A stretch of DNA of 64,000 nt from Solibaculum mannosilyticum (GCF_015140235.1 NZ_AP023321.1:1168501-1232500); one strand, 5' to 3'; positions 7,638 to 15,674 are shown, numbered from the stretch's first letter. Notes: generated by a model not told the origin, from the letters alone. Translations and numbers: made by a program.

Positions 7638-9557
7638 TTACATTACCTTCTGAAACATATGGCGCACCTTGTCCAGGCGGCTGTTTGGACGGCGGGGCTG
7701 GATGACCGGCTGACCGACAGCGGCCTGATATCCTTTCAGCTCTGTAAGGCATACGCTCCGCCCGTTGGTGTAAAAGGCCAGATCAGTACGGTATGCCTGT
7801 ATACAGCGGGCGGGAATCTCGCCAGTAAAGACAACTTCATCCTTTTTTACCTGGGCCGTTTCGATGGTGGCACAGTATTTCGGTGCATCATGATAAGCCC
7901 TGGAAAGGTATTCCTGGGGCGCATAGAGGGTGAAGGAGAGATAAGGTTCCAGCAGCTGCGTCCCCGATTCCTTCAATGCCTGTTCCAATACAATCGGGGC
8001 CAATGAGCGGAAGTCCGCCGGCGTGCTGACTGGACTGTAATAAAGCCCGTATTCAAAGCAAATCTTACAGTCCGTTACGTTCCAGCCGAACAAGCCCTGC
8101 TCCAGCCCGTAACGGATACCATCCCTGACAGCGTTTTGAAAACTCTGGTTCAAGTATCCCAGCGAAACCCGGCTCTCGTATTGTACGCCGGAGCCAAGCG
8201 GGAGTGGTGTAACAGACAGTCCGATAGATGCCCAAAACGGGTTGGGCGGCACCTCGATATGGATGGTGTGGCTGGCTGCTTTGAGCGGCCGCTCCATATA
8301 AATGACGGAGGGTTCCTTTACCACTGTTTCAAGCTTGTATTTTTCCGACAGCAAAGCGGAAACAACCTCCAACTGCACCCGGCCCAAAAAAGAAAGAATG
8401 ATCTCATGGGTGATGGAATCCACTTCGCAACGCAAAAGCGGGTCAGTATCCGCAAGTTGCGTAAGAGCGTCCAGCAGCCGTTCTCTTTGCGCTGCCGTTT
8501 TCGGCGCAATCGTCGTCCGCAGCATGGGGAGGGGGTCCTCGCGCCACCTTTTACGAGGGAGCCGGGTTTGGTCCCCTAATACATCGTTTAACCTCACGCT
8601 GTCGCTGGGAAGGATAACAATTTCACCCTGATAAGCGGTGTCTGTCCGAACAATTTCCCCTTTGGATGGAATACGCATCTCTGTGATTTTCAGCTTTTCT
8701 CTCCCGGCCAGGGCCACCGTATCCCGCAGGCGCAGCGTTCCGCTGTATAACCGTAGATAGACACGCCGCTGGCCGCAATCGGTGTACTCAACCTTGAAAA
8801 CGCTGCCGCATAGGGCGGCGCCCCCCTGTTCCCCAATCGGTTGGAACAGCCCTGTCACCGCATCCATCAACGGTTGAATGCCAAGGCCATTTTTGGCGCT
8901 GCCATGATAGACTGGGAACAGGGAGGCGTCTTGAACCCGCTGCTGTTCCTCCCGCGCAAGTTTTTCCCGGCTGATTGGTTCTCCTGCGATATACTTTTCC
9001 AATAATTCATCGTTATTTTCGATGACCGCATCCCATGCTTCTATGTCGGTATTTTCCTCCAGGACTATTTCCGGGGACAGCGACACCGTCTGCTTGATGA
9101 TAATATCGGCGGAGAGCTTATCCCGAACAGACTGAACCACGCTCTGCAAATCAACGCCAGCCTGGTCGATCTTGTTGATAAAGATAACGGTGGGAATGTT
9201 CATTTTCCGCAGGGCATGGAACAGAATACGGGTCTGGGCCTGCACGCCATCTTTAGCGGAGATCACCAAGATGGCCCCATCTAAAACAGCCAAAGAGCGG
9301 TACACCTCCGCCAAAAAATCCATGTGGCCGGGCGTATCCACAATGTTGACTTTACATCTGTGCCACTGGAAGGAAGTGACTGCCGCTTGAATGGTAATCC
9401 CACGCTGCCGCTCCAAAAACATGGTGTCCGTCCTCGTTGTCCCTTTTTCGACGCTCCCCGGTTCTGAAATGGCTCCGCTGGCATATAGCAGGCTCTCCGT
9501 CAAGGTCGTCTTTCCAGCGTCTACATGGGCAAGAATTCCAATATTGATTATTTTCAT
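7638..9557 (-). CDS. tet(W): tetracycline resistance ribosomal protection protein Tet(W)
   Basis: EF-G-like GTPase that removes tetracycline from the ribosome. The 639-residue length equals Tet(W). N-terminal G motifs are intact: [13 protein letters not shown] (G1), DTPGHMDF (G3) and NKIDQAG (G4). The translated protein follows the Tet(W) sequence I know over nearly its whole length with scattered substitutions, for example [12 protein letters not shown] and [13 protein letters not shown]; a Tet(O)/Tet(32)-derived mosaic tail (RHMFQKVM) cannot be excluded without alignment. The ATG follows GGGAGG. A full attenuation leader lies upstream. GC content is lower than the element backbone but higher than the downstream methyltransferase. 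Confidence 0.95.
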   Translation of the reverse strand: MKIINIGILAHVDAGKTTLTESLLYASGAISEPGSVEKGTTRTDTMFLERQRGITIQAAVTSFQWHRCKVNIVDTPGHMDFLAEVYRSLAVLDGAILVISAKDGVQAQTRILFHALRKMNIPTVIFINKIDQAGVDLQSVVQSVRDKLSADIIIKQTVSLSPEIVLEENTDIEAWDAVIENNDELLEKYIAGEPISREKLAREEQQRVQDASLFPVYHGSAKNGLGIQPLMDAVTGLFQPIGEQGGAALCGSVFKVEYTDCGQRRVYLRLYSGTLRLRDTVALAGREKLKITEMRIPSKGEIVRTDTAYQGEIVILPSDSVRLNDVLGDQTRLPRKRWREDPLPMLRTTIAPKTAAQRERLLDALTQLADTDPLLRCEVDSITHEIILSFLGRVQLEVVSALLSEKYKLETVVKEPSVIYMERPLKAASHTIHIEVPPNPFWASIGLSVTPLPLGSGVQYESRVSLGYLNQSFQNAVRDGIRYGLEQGLFGWNVTDCKICFEYGLYYSPVSTPADFRSLAPIVLEQALKESGTQLLEPYLSFTLYAPQEYLSRAYHDAPKYCATIETAQVKKDEVVFTGEIPARCIQAYRTDLAFYTNGRSVCLTELKGYQAAVGQPVIQPRRPNSRLDKVRHMFQKVM

Positions 9558-9597
9558 GTGATTGTCCTCCCTTTACTGCCCCGAAGGGCATAAAAAT

Positions 9598-9628
9598 CCC
9601 CAGCAGTAAAATACTTTTACCACTGGGG
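9598..9628 (-). terminator. tet leader attenuator 2 (hairpin directly before tet(W))
   Basis: CCCCAG (9598-9603) pairs with CTGGGG (9623-9628) around complementary TAAAA/TTTTA, and on the minus strand the stem is followed by ATTTTTA. This is the conserved hairpin before tet(M)/tet(O)/tet(W) genes. It overlaps the last codons of the 14-aa leader, so ribosomes on the leader can prevent its formation. A short TGCCC/GGGCA stem follows at 9577-9590. Confidence 0.85.
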
Positions 9629-9661
9629 ATTATAAGTTGCGGACATACACATATACAGCAT
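9617..9661 (-). CDS. tet(W) leader peptide, 14 aa
   Basis: A 14-codon ORF, MLYMCMSATYNPQW, with start ATG at 9661 and stop TAA at 9617-9619. It corresponds to the leader ORF of tet(M)-type regulation. Its final codons form one arm of the attenuator hairpin, the expected arrangement when ribosome movement controls termination. Only a weak AGGTG-type ribosome binding site is visible. Confidence 0.75.
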   Translation of the reverse strand: MLYMCMSATYNPQW

Positions 9662-9743
9662 ACACCTGTTTGTGATTGCTGTTTTTGGGGATATGTCAAA
9701 ATTGATAAGGCAAAAGTATTCTTAAATTGGGTACAAAAAACTA

Positions 9744-9762
9744 AGCCCCTACAAAAGGAGCT
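9744..9762 (-). terminator. tet leader attenuator 1
   Basis: AGCCCC (9744-9749) pairs with GGAGCT (9757-9762, one wobble), followed on the minus strand by a T-run (9734-9740). Perfect 12-bp arms GTATTCTTAAAT (9716-9727) and its complement (9801-9812) enclose it; the upstream arm is inside the MRQGILK mini-ORF. This is the arrangement of alternative structures expected of the tet(M)-type leader. Confidence 0.72.
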
Positions 9763-9798
9763 ATCATAATCCTTTGTTCCCACTATTTGATTATAGTT

Positions 9799-9822
9799 TT
9801 ATTTAAGAATACCTTGCCGCAT
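9799..9822 (-). CDS. 7-aa upstream leader ORF (MRQGILK)
   Basis: ATG at 9822, stop TAA at 9799-9801, with AAAGGAG 8 nt upstream on the minus strand. The seven codons encode MRQGILK and cover one arm of the 12-bp long-range repeat, so its translation should disrupt that pairing. The ribosome binding site is far stronger than that of the second leader ORF. Confidence 0.65.
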   Translation of the reverse strand: MRQGILK

Positions 9823-9850
9823 ATTTTTTACTCCTTTTCTGGATTAAATC

Positions 9851-9879
9851 ATTGTATCACATCAGTTTTAGGAAAGCAA
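9851..9879 (-). promoter_or_regulatory. tet(W) promoter
   Basis: On the minus strand TTGCTT (9879-9874) and TACAAT (9856-9851) are separated by exactly 17 nt, placing transcription start near 9,843, just before the MRQGILK leader. The hexamers are near consensus and the position matches the promoter of tet(M) in Tn916. Confidence 0.8.
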
Positions 9880-9918
9880 GTACCTAAAAGAAATTTTTCT
9901 TCCCCTTATATGTAACAA

Positions 9919-10017
9919 TCATACCGGCTTCCTAGCGTTCAGAATGTTTTCTGCTGTCTGCTGTGGTGTTTGGTTGGAATTGTCCAACCAAAAGCCGATC
10001 CGTGGTGTTGTCTGCAT
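9919..10017 (-). pseudogene. remnant of an unidentified gene (C-terminal tail)
   Basis: A 32-codon frame, QTTPRIGFWLDNSNQTPQQT onward, ends at a stop at 9919. The LDNSNQTPQQTAENIL segment looks like the tail of a P-loop kinase or phosphotransferase-type protein, but there is no ribosome binding site at the only ATG and no catalytic part upstream. Probably debris carried with the tet(W) cargo. Low confidence; no other gene is supported between 9,880 and 10,197. Confidence 0.3.
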
Positions 10018-10197
10018 TTTACTAAATACAAATTCAATGTATACAGAAAGATATAAGGAGTGGGAGGGATTCCGCCGTAGTTGGCATTGTAGGAAAATCC
10101 AAAAGTTTAGATTTTCCCACAATGCTTATCTTTTGGTCTTTGGTTCGGAATAGTGTAGTGCTGGCGGTCTATCTCTTGTTTTCGGTTGCTTGCTTCC

Positions 10198-10338
10198 TTA
10201 CCGTACATGAGCATTTGCCGCGGGGTTGTCGGAACCGTAACCTTCCAGCAGGTTGATGACGCCCCACACCGCCAGACCAGCGCCCAGCGCCATGACCAGA
10301 ATCTTGAGAATGTCGATAGCAGAGTTAAAAAATTCCAT
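10198..10338 (-). pseudogene. Maff2-family small membrane protein, C-terminally truncated
   Basis: The N-terminal 40 residues match the Maff2 mobile-element protein family (small pilin- or VirB2-like membrane proteins): FFNSAIDILKILVMALGAGL followed by GVINLLEGYGSDNPAA. The start ATG at 10338 has GGAGGAA upstream. Intact Maff2 proteins continue after DNP with a Gly-rich second hydrophobic segment; here that is replaced by NAHVR and a stop. The break at about 10,210 marks the junction where the downstream channel genes have been lost and the tet(W) cargo begins. Confidence 0.78.
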
Positions 10339-10381
10339 ATACGTTCCTCCATTTTGTTTGTTGGTTATGGGTACAAAAAAA

Positions 10382-10399
10382 GCCGCCCACATTGGCGGC
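10382..10399 (-). terminator. intrinsic terminator downstream of virD4
   Basis: GCCGCC (10382-10387) pairs with GGCGGC (10394-10399); the minus strand continues with a seven-T run. It ends the parB-to-virD4 direction transcript before the Maff2 remnant. Confidence 0.8.
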
Positions 10400-10400
10400 G

Positions 10401-10423
10401 CTTCGGGCCATCATGGCCCGAAG
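10401..10423. repeat. post-stop palindrome, copy 1
   Basis: CTTCGGGCCA, a 3-nt loop (tca), then TGGCCCGAAG: a perfect 10-bp stem placed immediately after the virD4 stop codon. It lacks its own T-tract. Same architecture as 12782-12804, 13846-13868 and 16295-16317. Confidence 0.85.
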
Positions 10424-12247
10424 TTACACAAACTCGTCGCTGTCCAGATCGTCGAAATTCAACAGGTCAGCTTCTTCGTCTGTGTCGGAGCCGTCCACCT
10501 CGTACACCGTGTATTCGTCCTCCGGCTTTAGTCTCAATGGCCGGTGGCGAAACAGGCTTTCCAAGTGGAAGGCGTTTTTCTTTTTGTCAAACTCGGCTGT
10601 GTACTTGTAGTTGGGGTGCTTTTTCAAATCGTATTTGGGAGAAAAGAAGGGCGGGAGCCCTCGAAGCTGCAAGATACACTTGTCTCCCGGCATGGTGGTG
10701 ATCTCGCTGGTGGTCATCAGCTCCCGGCCAAGCCGTTGCATATTCTGGCTGTAACTTTCGGACTGGCCCCGGCTGCGGCCCTCGGTCTGCATGGAGATAG
10801 TGGCCTTGCCCAGCCAGTTTTCCGAAATATCCTTTAGGGTGGAAGCCTCCCGGCCTCCGAGGAACACGATACTGTCCATGTTTCCCATGATGGTTTCGGA
10901 ATGGTCCTTGTACAGCGCCTTGCATTGGCTCATAGCCTGATAAAAGAGCGTCAGGCTGATCTTCCGGGAACGGATAACGGCAACGATTTTTTCCAGCCCC
11001 GGCACCTGTCCCGTGTTGGCCGCCTCGTCCCACAGCACCCGTACATGATGGGGCAGGCGTCCGCCGTAGGTGTTGTCGGCCCGTTCACACAGAAGGTTGA
11101 ACATCTGTGAGAAAGCGAGGGCCACAAGAAAGTTATAGGTGGTGTCCGTATCGCTGATAAGGAAAAACAGCGCCGATTTTTCATCCCCCAGCCGGTCAAG
11201 CTCCAGCTCGTCATAGGACATGATCTCCCGAAGCTGGGGAATGTCAAAGGGGGCAAGTCTGGCTCCGCAGCTAATCAGTATGCTCTTAGCTGTCTTGCCG
11301 CTTGCCAGCTTGTACTTCTTATACTGCCTCACGGCGAAGTGCTGGGGACTCCGGCGCTCCAGCCCGTCAAACATATAGTCCACCGCATTTTTGAAGGTTT
11401 CGTCATCCTCCCGCACTTCCATGCTGTTTATCATTTCCACCAGCGTATTCATGTTGCGTTCTTCCTCCGGCCCCTCAAACACGATGTAGGCCACAAGGGC
11501 GCAGTATAAAAGGGTTTCGGCTTTGGTCCAGAACTCGTCGCCCTCCTTGCCGTCGCCTTTGGTGTTGGCGATCAGGGCGGTGACGAATTTCAGCACGTCG
11601 CTTTCCGTTTTGATGTAGGCCAGCGGATTGTAGTGCATGGATTTGGAGAAGTCGATACTATTGAACACCCGCACCTTATATTTCTCCCGTTGCAGGAACC
11701 GCCCGCATTGGTCGAGGGTGCCGCCCTTCGGGTCCACCACCACATACGAGGAATGGGCTTGAAGGAGCTGCGGGGTCAGCCAGAACCTTGTCTTGCCCGA
11801 GCCGGACGAACCGATGACGCAGGCGTTCAGGTTGCGGGCGTTGGCGGGTATCTTCGGGCGGGTGTTCATGGTAAGAAACTCCGTCCCGGTCAGAATGACA
11901 TTGTTCTGAAATTTGGGGTCTACAAACGGCTTTATATCCTCCTTTGTTCCCCAGCGGGCAGTGCCGTACTCCGCATCCCGCCGGAATTTCTTTGCCTGCT
12001 TGATTTTGGACTGTATCAGCAGATACACCCCAGCCGCACCGGCGAGGCCCACCAGCAGGTCAATGCCGCCCAGTCCCGGCCAGTAAGTTTCAAAGACTTT
12101 GGGGAAGGTGTCGAGCATCCCCATGAGCTTTGTCCCGAAGTCTGCGCCGGGCGCGATACGGTAGGCCGTCCCGATTTTGGAGAAAAACCAGAACACAAAG
12201 AGGTACGGCAGGTTGGGGAGCACATATTTTCTGATCTTGTCACTCAA
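10424..12247 (-). CDS. VirD4/TcpA-type conjugal coupling ATPase
   Basis: Type IV coupling protein that would connect the relaxosome to a secretion channel. Two N-terminal hydrophobic stretches (LPYLFVFWFFSKIG and GIDLLVGLAGAAGVYLLI) anchor it. Walker A GSSGSGKTRF (residues 146-155) and Walker B VLWDEAANTG are intact, as is the RSRKISLTLFYQ motif typical of TraG/VirD4. The acidic tail ends DDLDSDEF. Length 607 is normal. Its start overlaps the pcfB stop as ATGA. With the channel genes missing in this copy, it may serve mobilization through a channel encoded elsewhere. Confidence 0.92.
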   Translation of the reverse strand: MSDKIRKYVLPNLPYLFVFWFFSKIGTAYRIAPGADFGTKLMGMLDTFPKVFETYWPGLGGIDLLVGLAGAAGVYLLIQSKIKQAKKFRRDAEYGTARWGTKEDIKPFVDPKFQNNVILTGTEFLTMNTRPKIPANARNLNACVIGSSGSGKTRFWLTPQLLQAHSSYVVVDPKGGTLDQCGRFLQREKYKVRVFNSIDFSKSMHYNPLAYIKTESDVLKFVTALIANTKGDGKEGDEFWTKAETLLYCALVAYIVFEGPEEERNMNTLVEMINSMEVREDDETFKNAVDYMFDGLERRSPQHFAVRQYKKYKLASGKTAKSILISCGARLAPFDIPQLREIMSYDELELDRLGDEKSALFFLISDTDTTYNFLVALAFSQMFNLLCERADNTYGGRLPHHVRVLWDEAANTGQVPGLEKIVAVIRSRKISLTLFYQAMSQCKALYKDHSETIMGNMDSIVFLGGREASTLKDISENWLGKATISMQTEGRSRGQSESYSQNMQRLGRELMTTSEITTMPGDKCILQLRGLPPFFSPKYDLKKHPNYKYTAEFDKKKNAFHLESLFRHRPLRLKPEDEYTVYEVDGSDTDEEADLLNFDDLDSDEFV

Positions 12248-12714
12248 CGTCCGTCCTTCACCGCCTCTCTGGTCCGCTGCTTCTCCTTCGGCTTTGTCCT
12301 GATCTGCTCCGTGAGCTTGCGGAGCTGGCCGAGGATAGAAGTCTTGTCCTGGTCTTTGTTCAGCACCTTTGTACTGTATTTCTGGAAGGCCGCCGTGATG
12401 GCGTCCGCCTGATTGGCTTTGAAGAACAGCAGGTAATGGCCGGGGCTCACTTTATGGAAAGCGTAGTCCACATGGAACTCCTTCGCTATCCGGTCAAAAT
12501 CCTTCGGCGCACCCACATACTGCATGGCGTTTTTGCCGCCGTAGTGGTTCATCAGCTTCTTCACGCTCTGGCGGCCCTGCGGGGTCAGCGCCTTCCGGTG
12601 GTGCTTTTGCAGCGCCCGAACCACCTTGCCAAGAGCGGCGGCCAGCACTTTTCCCGTCAGCTTTGCCGTCTTGATCGAAAGGGCAACTGTTTTTTGGTTT
12701 ACTTCTTCCTGCAT
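12244..12714 (-). CDS. PcfB family (DUF3801) protein
   Basis: A 156-residue protein of the PcfB/DUF3801 family, an accessory partner of the coupling protein first described in plasmid pCF10. Seen: KGLMNHYGGK-like segment GRQSVKKLMNHYGG, FDRIAKEFHVDYAFHK and HYLLFFKANQADAITAAF. The N-terminal 40 residues are basic and helical. The stop overlaps the virD4 start by 4 bp, so the two are translationally coupled, in line with a joint role in substrate presentation. Confidence 0.88.
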   Translation of the reverse strand: MQEEVNQKTVALSIKTAKLTGKVLAAALGKVVRALQKHHRKALTPQGRQSVKKLMNHYGGKNAMQYVGAPKDFDRIAKEFHVDYAFHKVSPGHYLLFFKANQADAITAAFQKYSTKVLNKDQDKTSILGQLRKLTEQIRTKPKEKQRTREAVKDGR

Positions 12715-12781
12715 AAAACCTCCTTTCCGTCAGGGCTCCCGGTAGACGGGAGGCCCCCGTACACTCCGGGGCAACAGAAAA

Positions 12782-12804
12782 CCTCGGGCCAATGTGGCCC
12801 GAGG
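12782..12804. repeat. post-stop palindrome, copy 2
   Basis: CCTCGGGCCA, 3-nt loop (atg), TGGCCCGAGG. Compared with copy 1 both outer positions changed in a compensatory way, so the stem is preserved. It lies 1 nt after the stop of the 323-aa gene and 67 nt before pcfB. Confidence 0.85.
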
Positions 12805-12805
12805 C

Positions 12806-13777
12806 TTACCGCTCGGCATCCCTGCTGGACGGAGCTTTCTTTTCCGGCTCCGTCTGGACTTTTTCGCCCTGTTCCCGCATGGTCTGCAAGATAGAAGGCT
12901 TCTTTTGAAGCTGGGAGGGCTTTTCGCCGGACAGTGGCTTGATACATTCCAGACGGTCAGCCGCCCGGATGGCGTTGTCCGTGAGCTGTCGCTGCCATGC
13001 GCCCACGCTGGGAGCCCAGCGAAAGCCGTTGCTTTTCAGCTCGGCCCGGGTGTCCGCGTCAGGCTTTCCGTCAAAGAACACCTGCAAGCGGTTGTCCTCC
13101 CGGTTCATTTCCACACGGCCCCCGTCAAACTCCCAGCCGGAAAACTCCCGCTGCGCCTGTTTGGAAAGCTGTTCGATACGGGCCTTTACCCGGCGGATCT
13201 CCGCATTGTTGTTGGTAAGCTGGTAGCTTTCAAAGGGCCTCGGGTCGCTCCGCCAGCTTGACGCCATGCTGGCTTTCAGCTTTTCAATCTGGTCGGGCGA
13301 CAGCAGCGCACAGCCGTCCAGCTTGCCATGCTTGCGGTAATAAGCGTTGACCTCCTTCATAATGAGCTGGGAGCGTTCCAGCCCGTCCAGCTTTTTCTGG
13401 AGCTTTTCAATGGCCGCCGGGTCATCGGCGCTGATACCGCCCATGCCGGTGCTGCGTATCTTATCCAGCAGCCCTTGAATATGCCGCCATTCCTCCATGT
13501 TGCTGTCCCGCGCCCGGTTCTGTTTTTCTTTCTTTCCCACCGGGAAATTGGAAGGCCCGGCGATCAGCACAGAGGGAACCCTCGCGTCAATGGCAAAGCC
13601 CTGGTTCATGTTTTCGGCCAGCTTGCGGGCGTAGGTGTCTAACAGATGGTCGATCTTCTCATGGTACATGGGGTCCACCCGGGATTTTTGCTGTTCGGCT
13701 ATGGCTGCGGCCCTATCTACCATACGGCGGTATTCTGCTGTTGCCTGACCTTCCTTAAATTCATATTGACTGTTCAT
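12806..13777 (-). CDS. conjugative-element protein of unknown function (323 aa)
   Basis: I recognise it only as a recurrent protein of Tn1549-like elements, somewhat similar to DUF3560/DUF3849-type proteins. The N-terminal half is helical and charged (AEYRRMVDRAAAIAEQQKSR, then KIDHLLDTYARKLAENMNQG). The C-terminal part, from about residue 190, has a compact domain: KARIEQLSKQAQREFSGWEF, RLQVFFDGKPDADTRAEL and KSNGFRWAPSVGAWQRQLT, a pattern seen in element-borne proteins with unknown nucleic-acid-related roles. A Lys/Gln/Pro-rich tail ends the protein. No enzyme motif is visible. It lies between ardA and pcfB in the same transcript. Confidence 0.7.
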   Translation of the reverse strand: MNSQYEFKEGQATAEYRRMVDRAAAIAEQQKSRVDPMYHEKIDHLLDTYARKLAENMNQGFAIDARVPSVLIAGPSNFPVGKKEKQNRARDSNMEEWRHIQGLLDKIRSTGMGGISADDPAAIEKLQKKLDGLERSQLIMKEVNAYYRKHGKLDGCALLSPDQIEKLKASMASSWRSDPRPFESYQLTNNNAEIRRVKARIEQLSKQAQREFSGWEFDGGRVEMNREDNRLQVFFDGKPDADTRAELKSNGFRWAPSVGAWQRQLTDNAIRAADRLECIKPLSGEKPSQLQKKPSILQTMREQGEKVQTEPEKKAPSSRDAER

Positions 13778-13845
13778 GCGGTTGGCTTCCCGGGCAGCAT
13801 TTTCGTCAATCGAATAATATGTTATGGATGTACACCTCCTTCATG

Positions 13846-13868
13846 CTTCGGGCCATGTTGGCCCGAAG
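13846..13868. repeat. post-stop palindrome, copy 3
   Basis: CTTCGGGCCA, 3-nt loop (tgt), TGGCCCGAAG: perfect 10-bp stem 2 nt after the ardA stop. Stem identical to copy 1, loop different. Confidence 0.85.
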
Positions 13869-13870
13869 TC

Positions 13871-14584
13871 TTACCGTTCCTCATGGGAAGGCCCCGCCTT
13901 GTCCTTTTGCGGAACGGGCGGGGTCTCTTGAAACCGTTTGAGTGCGCCGAGAATGGAATGGACGGGCTCGGCCTTTTCGGGATAGGCAAATACCCGGTGT
14001 TCCGGCGGTATGTCCTGCGTCCCGTGGTAATGCTCCTTAAAGCCCACCGGGTCCGCCGCCACATAGCCGCCGGGAGCGAATACGCCGCCCTCGTTGATAC
14101 GCATATCCCGTCCGTATGCCTCATAATCGAAGTAGCCTTGAATGTGCTCCGGTATGTCGATGGTCCCCAGCTCGTCGGCGTACAGATGGCCCAGCCCTTC
14201 ATCATCGGAAATATCCGGGTAAAAGCGGTAGAGGTCAAGGTTCTGCGTCAGGTTGATTAGGTTCTTCACGCTGCCCGTGTGTTTTCCCAAGACAAGAGCG
14301 GCCTCAAAGGTTTCCAATCCGCCCTTGTCCCGTACTTCCAGCAGGGCATGGCCCAGTTCGTTCAACTCGTCGATGTTCTCGTACTCGTCCAGATAGTCGT
14401 ACAGTCCCAGCACATCGCTGTCAAAGCTGGTAATAAACACTTCGCTGTACCGCTTTCCGTCTATCCCGATTTTTGCAAGGGCGGCCTGTACCTCCTGTGT
14501 GGTCGTGGGGAAATGAACCGTTGTTCCCACTTCAATCCCCATCATGGGGTACAGGGCCGTGTTGGTTATATAGGCTTCAAACAT
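13871..14584 (-). CDS. ardA: ArdA-type antirestriction protein
   Basis: DNA-mimic protein that inhibits type I restriction enzymes and protects entering element DNA. The 237-residue sequence is strongly acidic with ArdA-type motifs: FEAYITNTALYPMMGIEVGT, SFDSDVLGLYDYLDEYENID, ELNELGHALLEV and YFDYEAYGRDMRINEGG. The ATG at 14584 follows AAGGAGG. The C-terminal 40 residues (from HRVFAYPEKAEP) are a variable extension. It neighbours a cytosine methyltransferase and the DUF7768 gene, forming an entry-protection cluster. Confidence 0.9.
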   Translation of the reverse strand: MFEAYITNTALYPMMGIEVGTTVHFPTTTQEVQAALAKIGIDGKRYSEVFITSFDSDVLGLYDYLDEYENIDELNELGHALLEVRDKGGLETFEAALVLGKHTGSVKNLINLTQNLDLYRFYPDISDDEGLGHLYADELGTIDIPEHIQGYFDYEAYGRDMRINEGGVFAPGGYVAADPVGFKEHYHGTQDIPPEHRVFAYPEKAEPVHSILGALKRFQETPPVPQKDKAGPSHEER

Positions 14585-14588
14585 GGGC

Positions 14589-15674
14589 TCAATCCTCCTT
14601 TCCGGCCCTGTCTGCCAGCACTTCATAAATCCCGGCCATGATGTAATCGGCGCAAGGGAGAGCAATCGCATTTCCCAGCGCCTTGTAGCGTTGCAGAGGC
14701 CGGATTTCCTCGCCGTCCGCCCCGTACTTTGTCCAGCCTTCCGGCAGCCCCATCAGCCGCTCACTTTCCGTTTCCGTCAAGAAGCGGATACAGCCGCCGT
14801 CCGGGTCGCCCTCGTACCAAAAGGCGAAGGGCGTCACATCGCTGGCTAAAAGAGTGGGAAAAGGGTCAGTTGGTAATCCGAAGCTGTTTCGGAAGGCGCT
14901 TTCTTCCTGCCTTTTTGCCGCTCCCCGCATACGGAAGCATTGAAAGGGGTGGATGACTGGTATTTGCCGCCCTGTTTCAAAAGAAGATGTTCGATCTCCT
15001 TCGGCGGCGGTCCGCCCGCCCTCTCGGCAAGGCGGAGTAAGTGGGAGCATTGGACGGGGCTTAAATAGTATGTCGGCGGCACGTCTGCCTCTAAAATCCG
15101 CCACGATGAAAATTCGCTGCCTTCGCGCCAGCCTTCGGGAGCCTGCCCAATACTGGGCGTCCATGAGCCGCCAGCACACATCAGGCGTTCCCCCTCGCAC
15201 CATTCCGGCGTTTCCCCATCTTCCAGAAGGAGGCATTGGAACTTCGGTGTCCGAGAAGGCGGATAGGACGGCTCTAAAATCCATCCGGTCATTTGTAGAA
15301 AACGCTCCCATGACGTTTTCCCAAACAGCGATAGCTGGATATAGGTTATCAGTGGCATCCCTCATTTCCTGTATGATACGAAACGCCTGATAAAACAGGC
15401 TGGATTTTGCCCCGGCAAGGCCGGAGCGGTTGCCGATCAGAGAAAGGTTCTGACAGGGAGAGCCGAAGGTTATCACATGGACAGGCGGGATTTTCCCGCC
15501 GTCCACCTTCGTAATGTCCCCCAGGTGCGCCATATCGGGAAAGTGCCTTTTGGTTATGGAGATCGGCGCTTTTTCAATCTCGCTGGCCCACACCGGACGG
15601 ATACCGCAGCGGGAGGCCGCCAGAGGGAAAACGCCTAGCCCGTCAAAAAGGCTCCCCAGCTTAATGTCCGGCAT
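14589..15674 (-). CDS. DNA (cytosine-5)-methyltransferase
   Basis: C5-cytosine DNA methyltransferase, probably self-protecting or antirestrictive, with no cognate nuclease in the window. Motif I LGSLFDGLGVFPLAA, motif IV GSPCQNLSLIG with nucleophile Cys74, motif VI AVWENV (about 117-121), motif VIII ARRQRIFIVADF and motif X ALGNAIALPCADYI are present. Length 361. The target recognition part (about residues 205-285) is short and contains Arg-rich, low-similarity sequence; this is also where a second reading frame overlaps. It starts 14 bp before the end of the upstream DUF7768 gene and stops 4 bp before ardA. Confidence 0.92.
   Translation of the reverse strand: MPDIKLGSLFDGLGVFPLAASRCGIRPVWASEIEKAPISITKRHFPDMAHLGDITKVDGGKIPPVHVITFGSPCQNLSLIGNRSGLAGAKSSLFYQAFRIIQEMRDATDNLYPAIAVWENVMGAFSTNDRMDFRAVLSAFSDTEVPMPPSGRWGNAGMVRGGTPDVCWRLMDAQYWAGSRRLARRQRIFIVADFRGRRAADILFKPRPMLPLTPPCREGGRTAAEGDRTSSFETGRQIPVIHPFQCFRMRGAAKRQEESAFRNSFGLPTDPFPTLLASDVTPFAFWYEGDPDGGCIRFLTETESERLMGLPEGWTKYGADGEEIRPLQRYKALGNAIALPCADYIMAGIYEVLADRAGKED
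14846..15358 (-). CDS. candidate gene nested out of frame inside the methyltransferase gene (170 aa)
   Basis: Same strand as the methyltransferase but in another frame, fully contained in it. The translation does not look like a random shadow: it opens with LSLFGKTSWERF, continues with LEPSYPPSRTPKFQCLLLED, GGSWTPSIGQAPEGW and SSWRILEADVPPTYYLSP, then QCSHLLRLAERAGGPPPKEI. I recognise this W-x-LE-VP-YYLSP-LLRAE pattern from small proteins found beside cytosine methyltransferases in phages and conjugative elements, whose function is unknown. The ATG at 15358 has AGGAAATGAGGG just upstream. Dual coding is inferred; family recall is from memory. Confidence 0.5.
   Translation of the reverse strand: MPLITYIQLSLFGKTSWERFLQMTGWILEPSYPPSRTPKFQCLLLEDGETPEWCEGERLMCAGGSWTPSIGQAPEGWREGSEFSSWRILEADVPPTYYLSPVQCSHLLRLAERAGGPPPKEIEHLLLKQGGKYQSSTPFNASVCGERQKGRKKAPSETASDYQLTLFPLF

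Noticed and set aside
7464-8006. 180-codon plus-strand frame over the tet(W)/methyltransferase junction
   Set aside because: Antisense to two firmly identified genes.
9944-10153. 69-codon plus-strand frame upstream of tet(W)
   Set aside because: No ribosome binding site and no recognisable motif; the opposite strand has the better remnant reading.
11633-12412. 259-codon plus-strand frame antisense to virD4
   Set aside because: Opposes a gene with clear Walker motifs; no ribosome binding site; typical GC-rich shadow.
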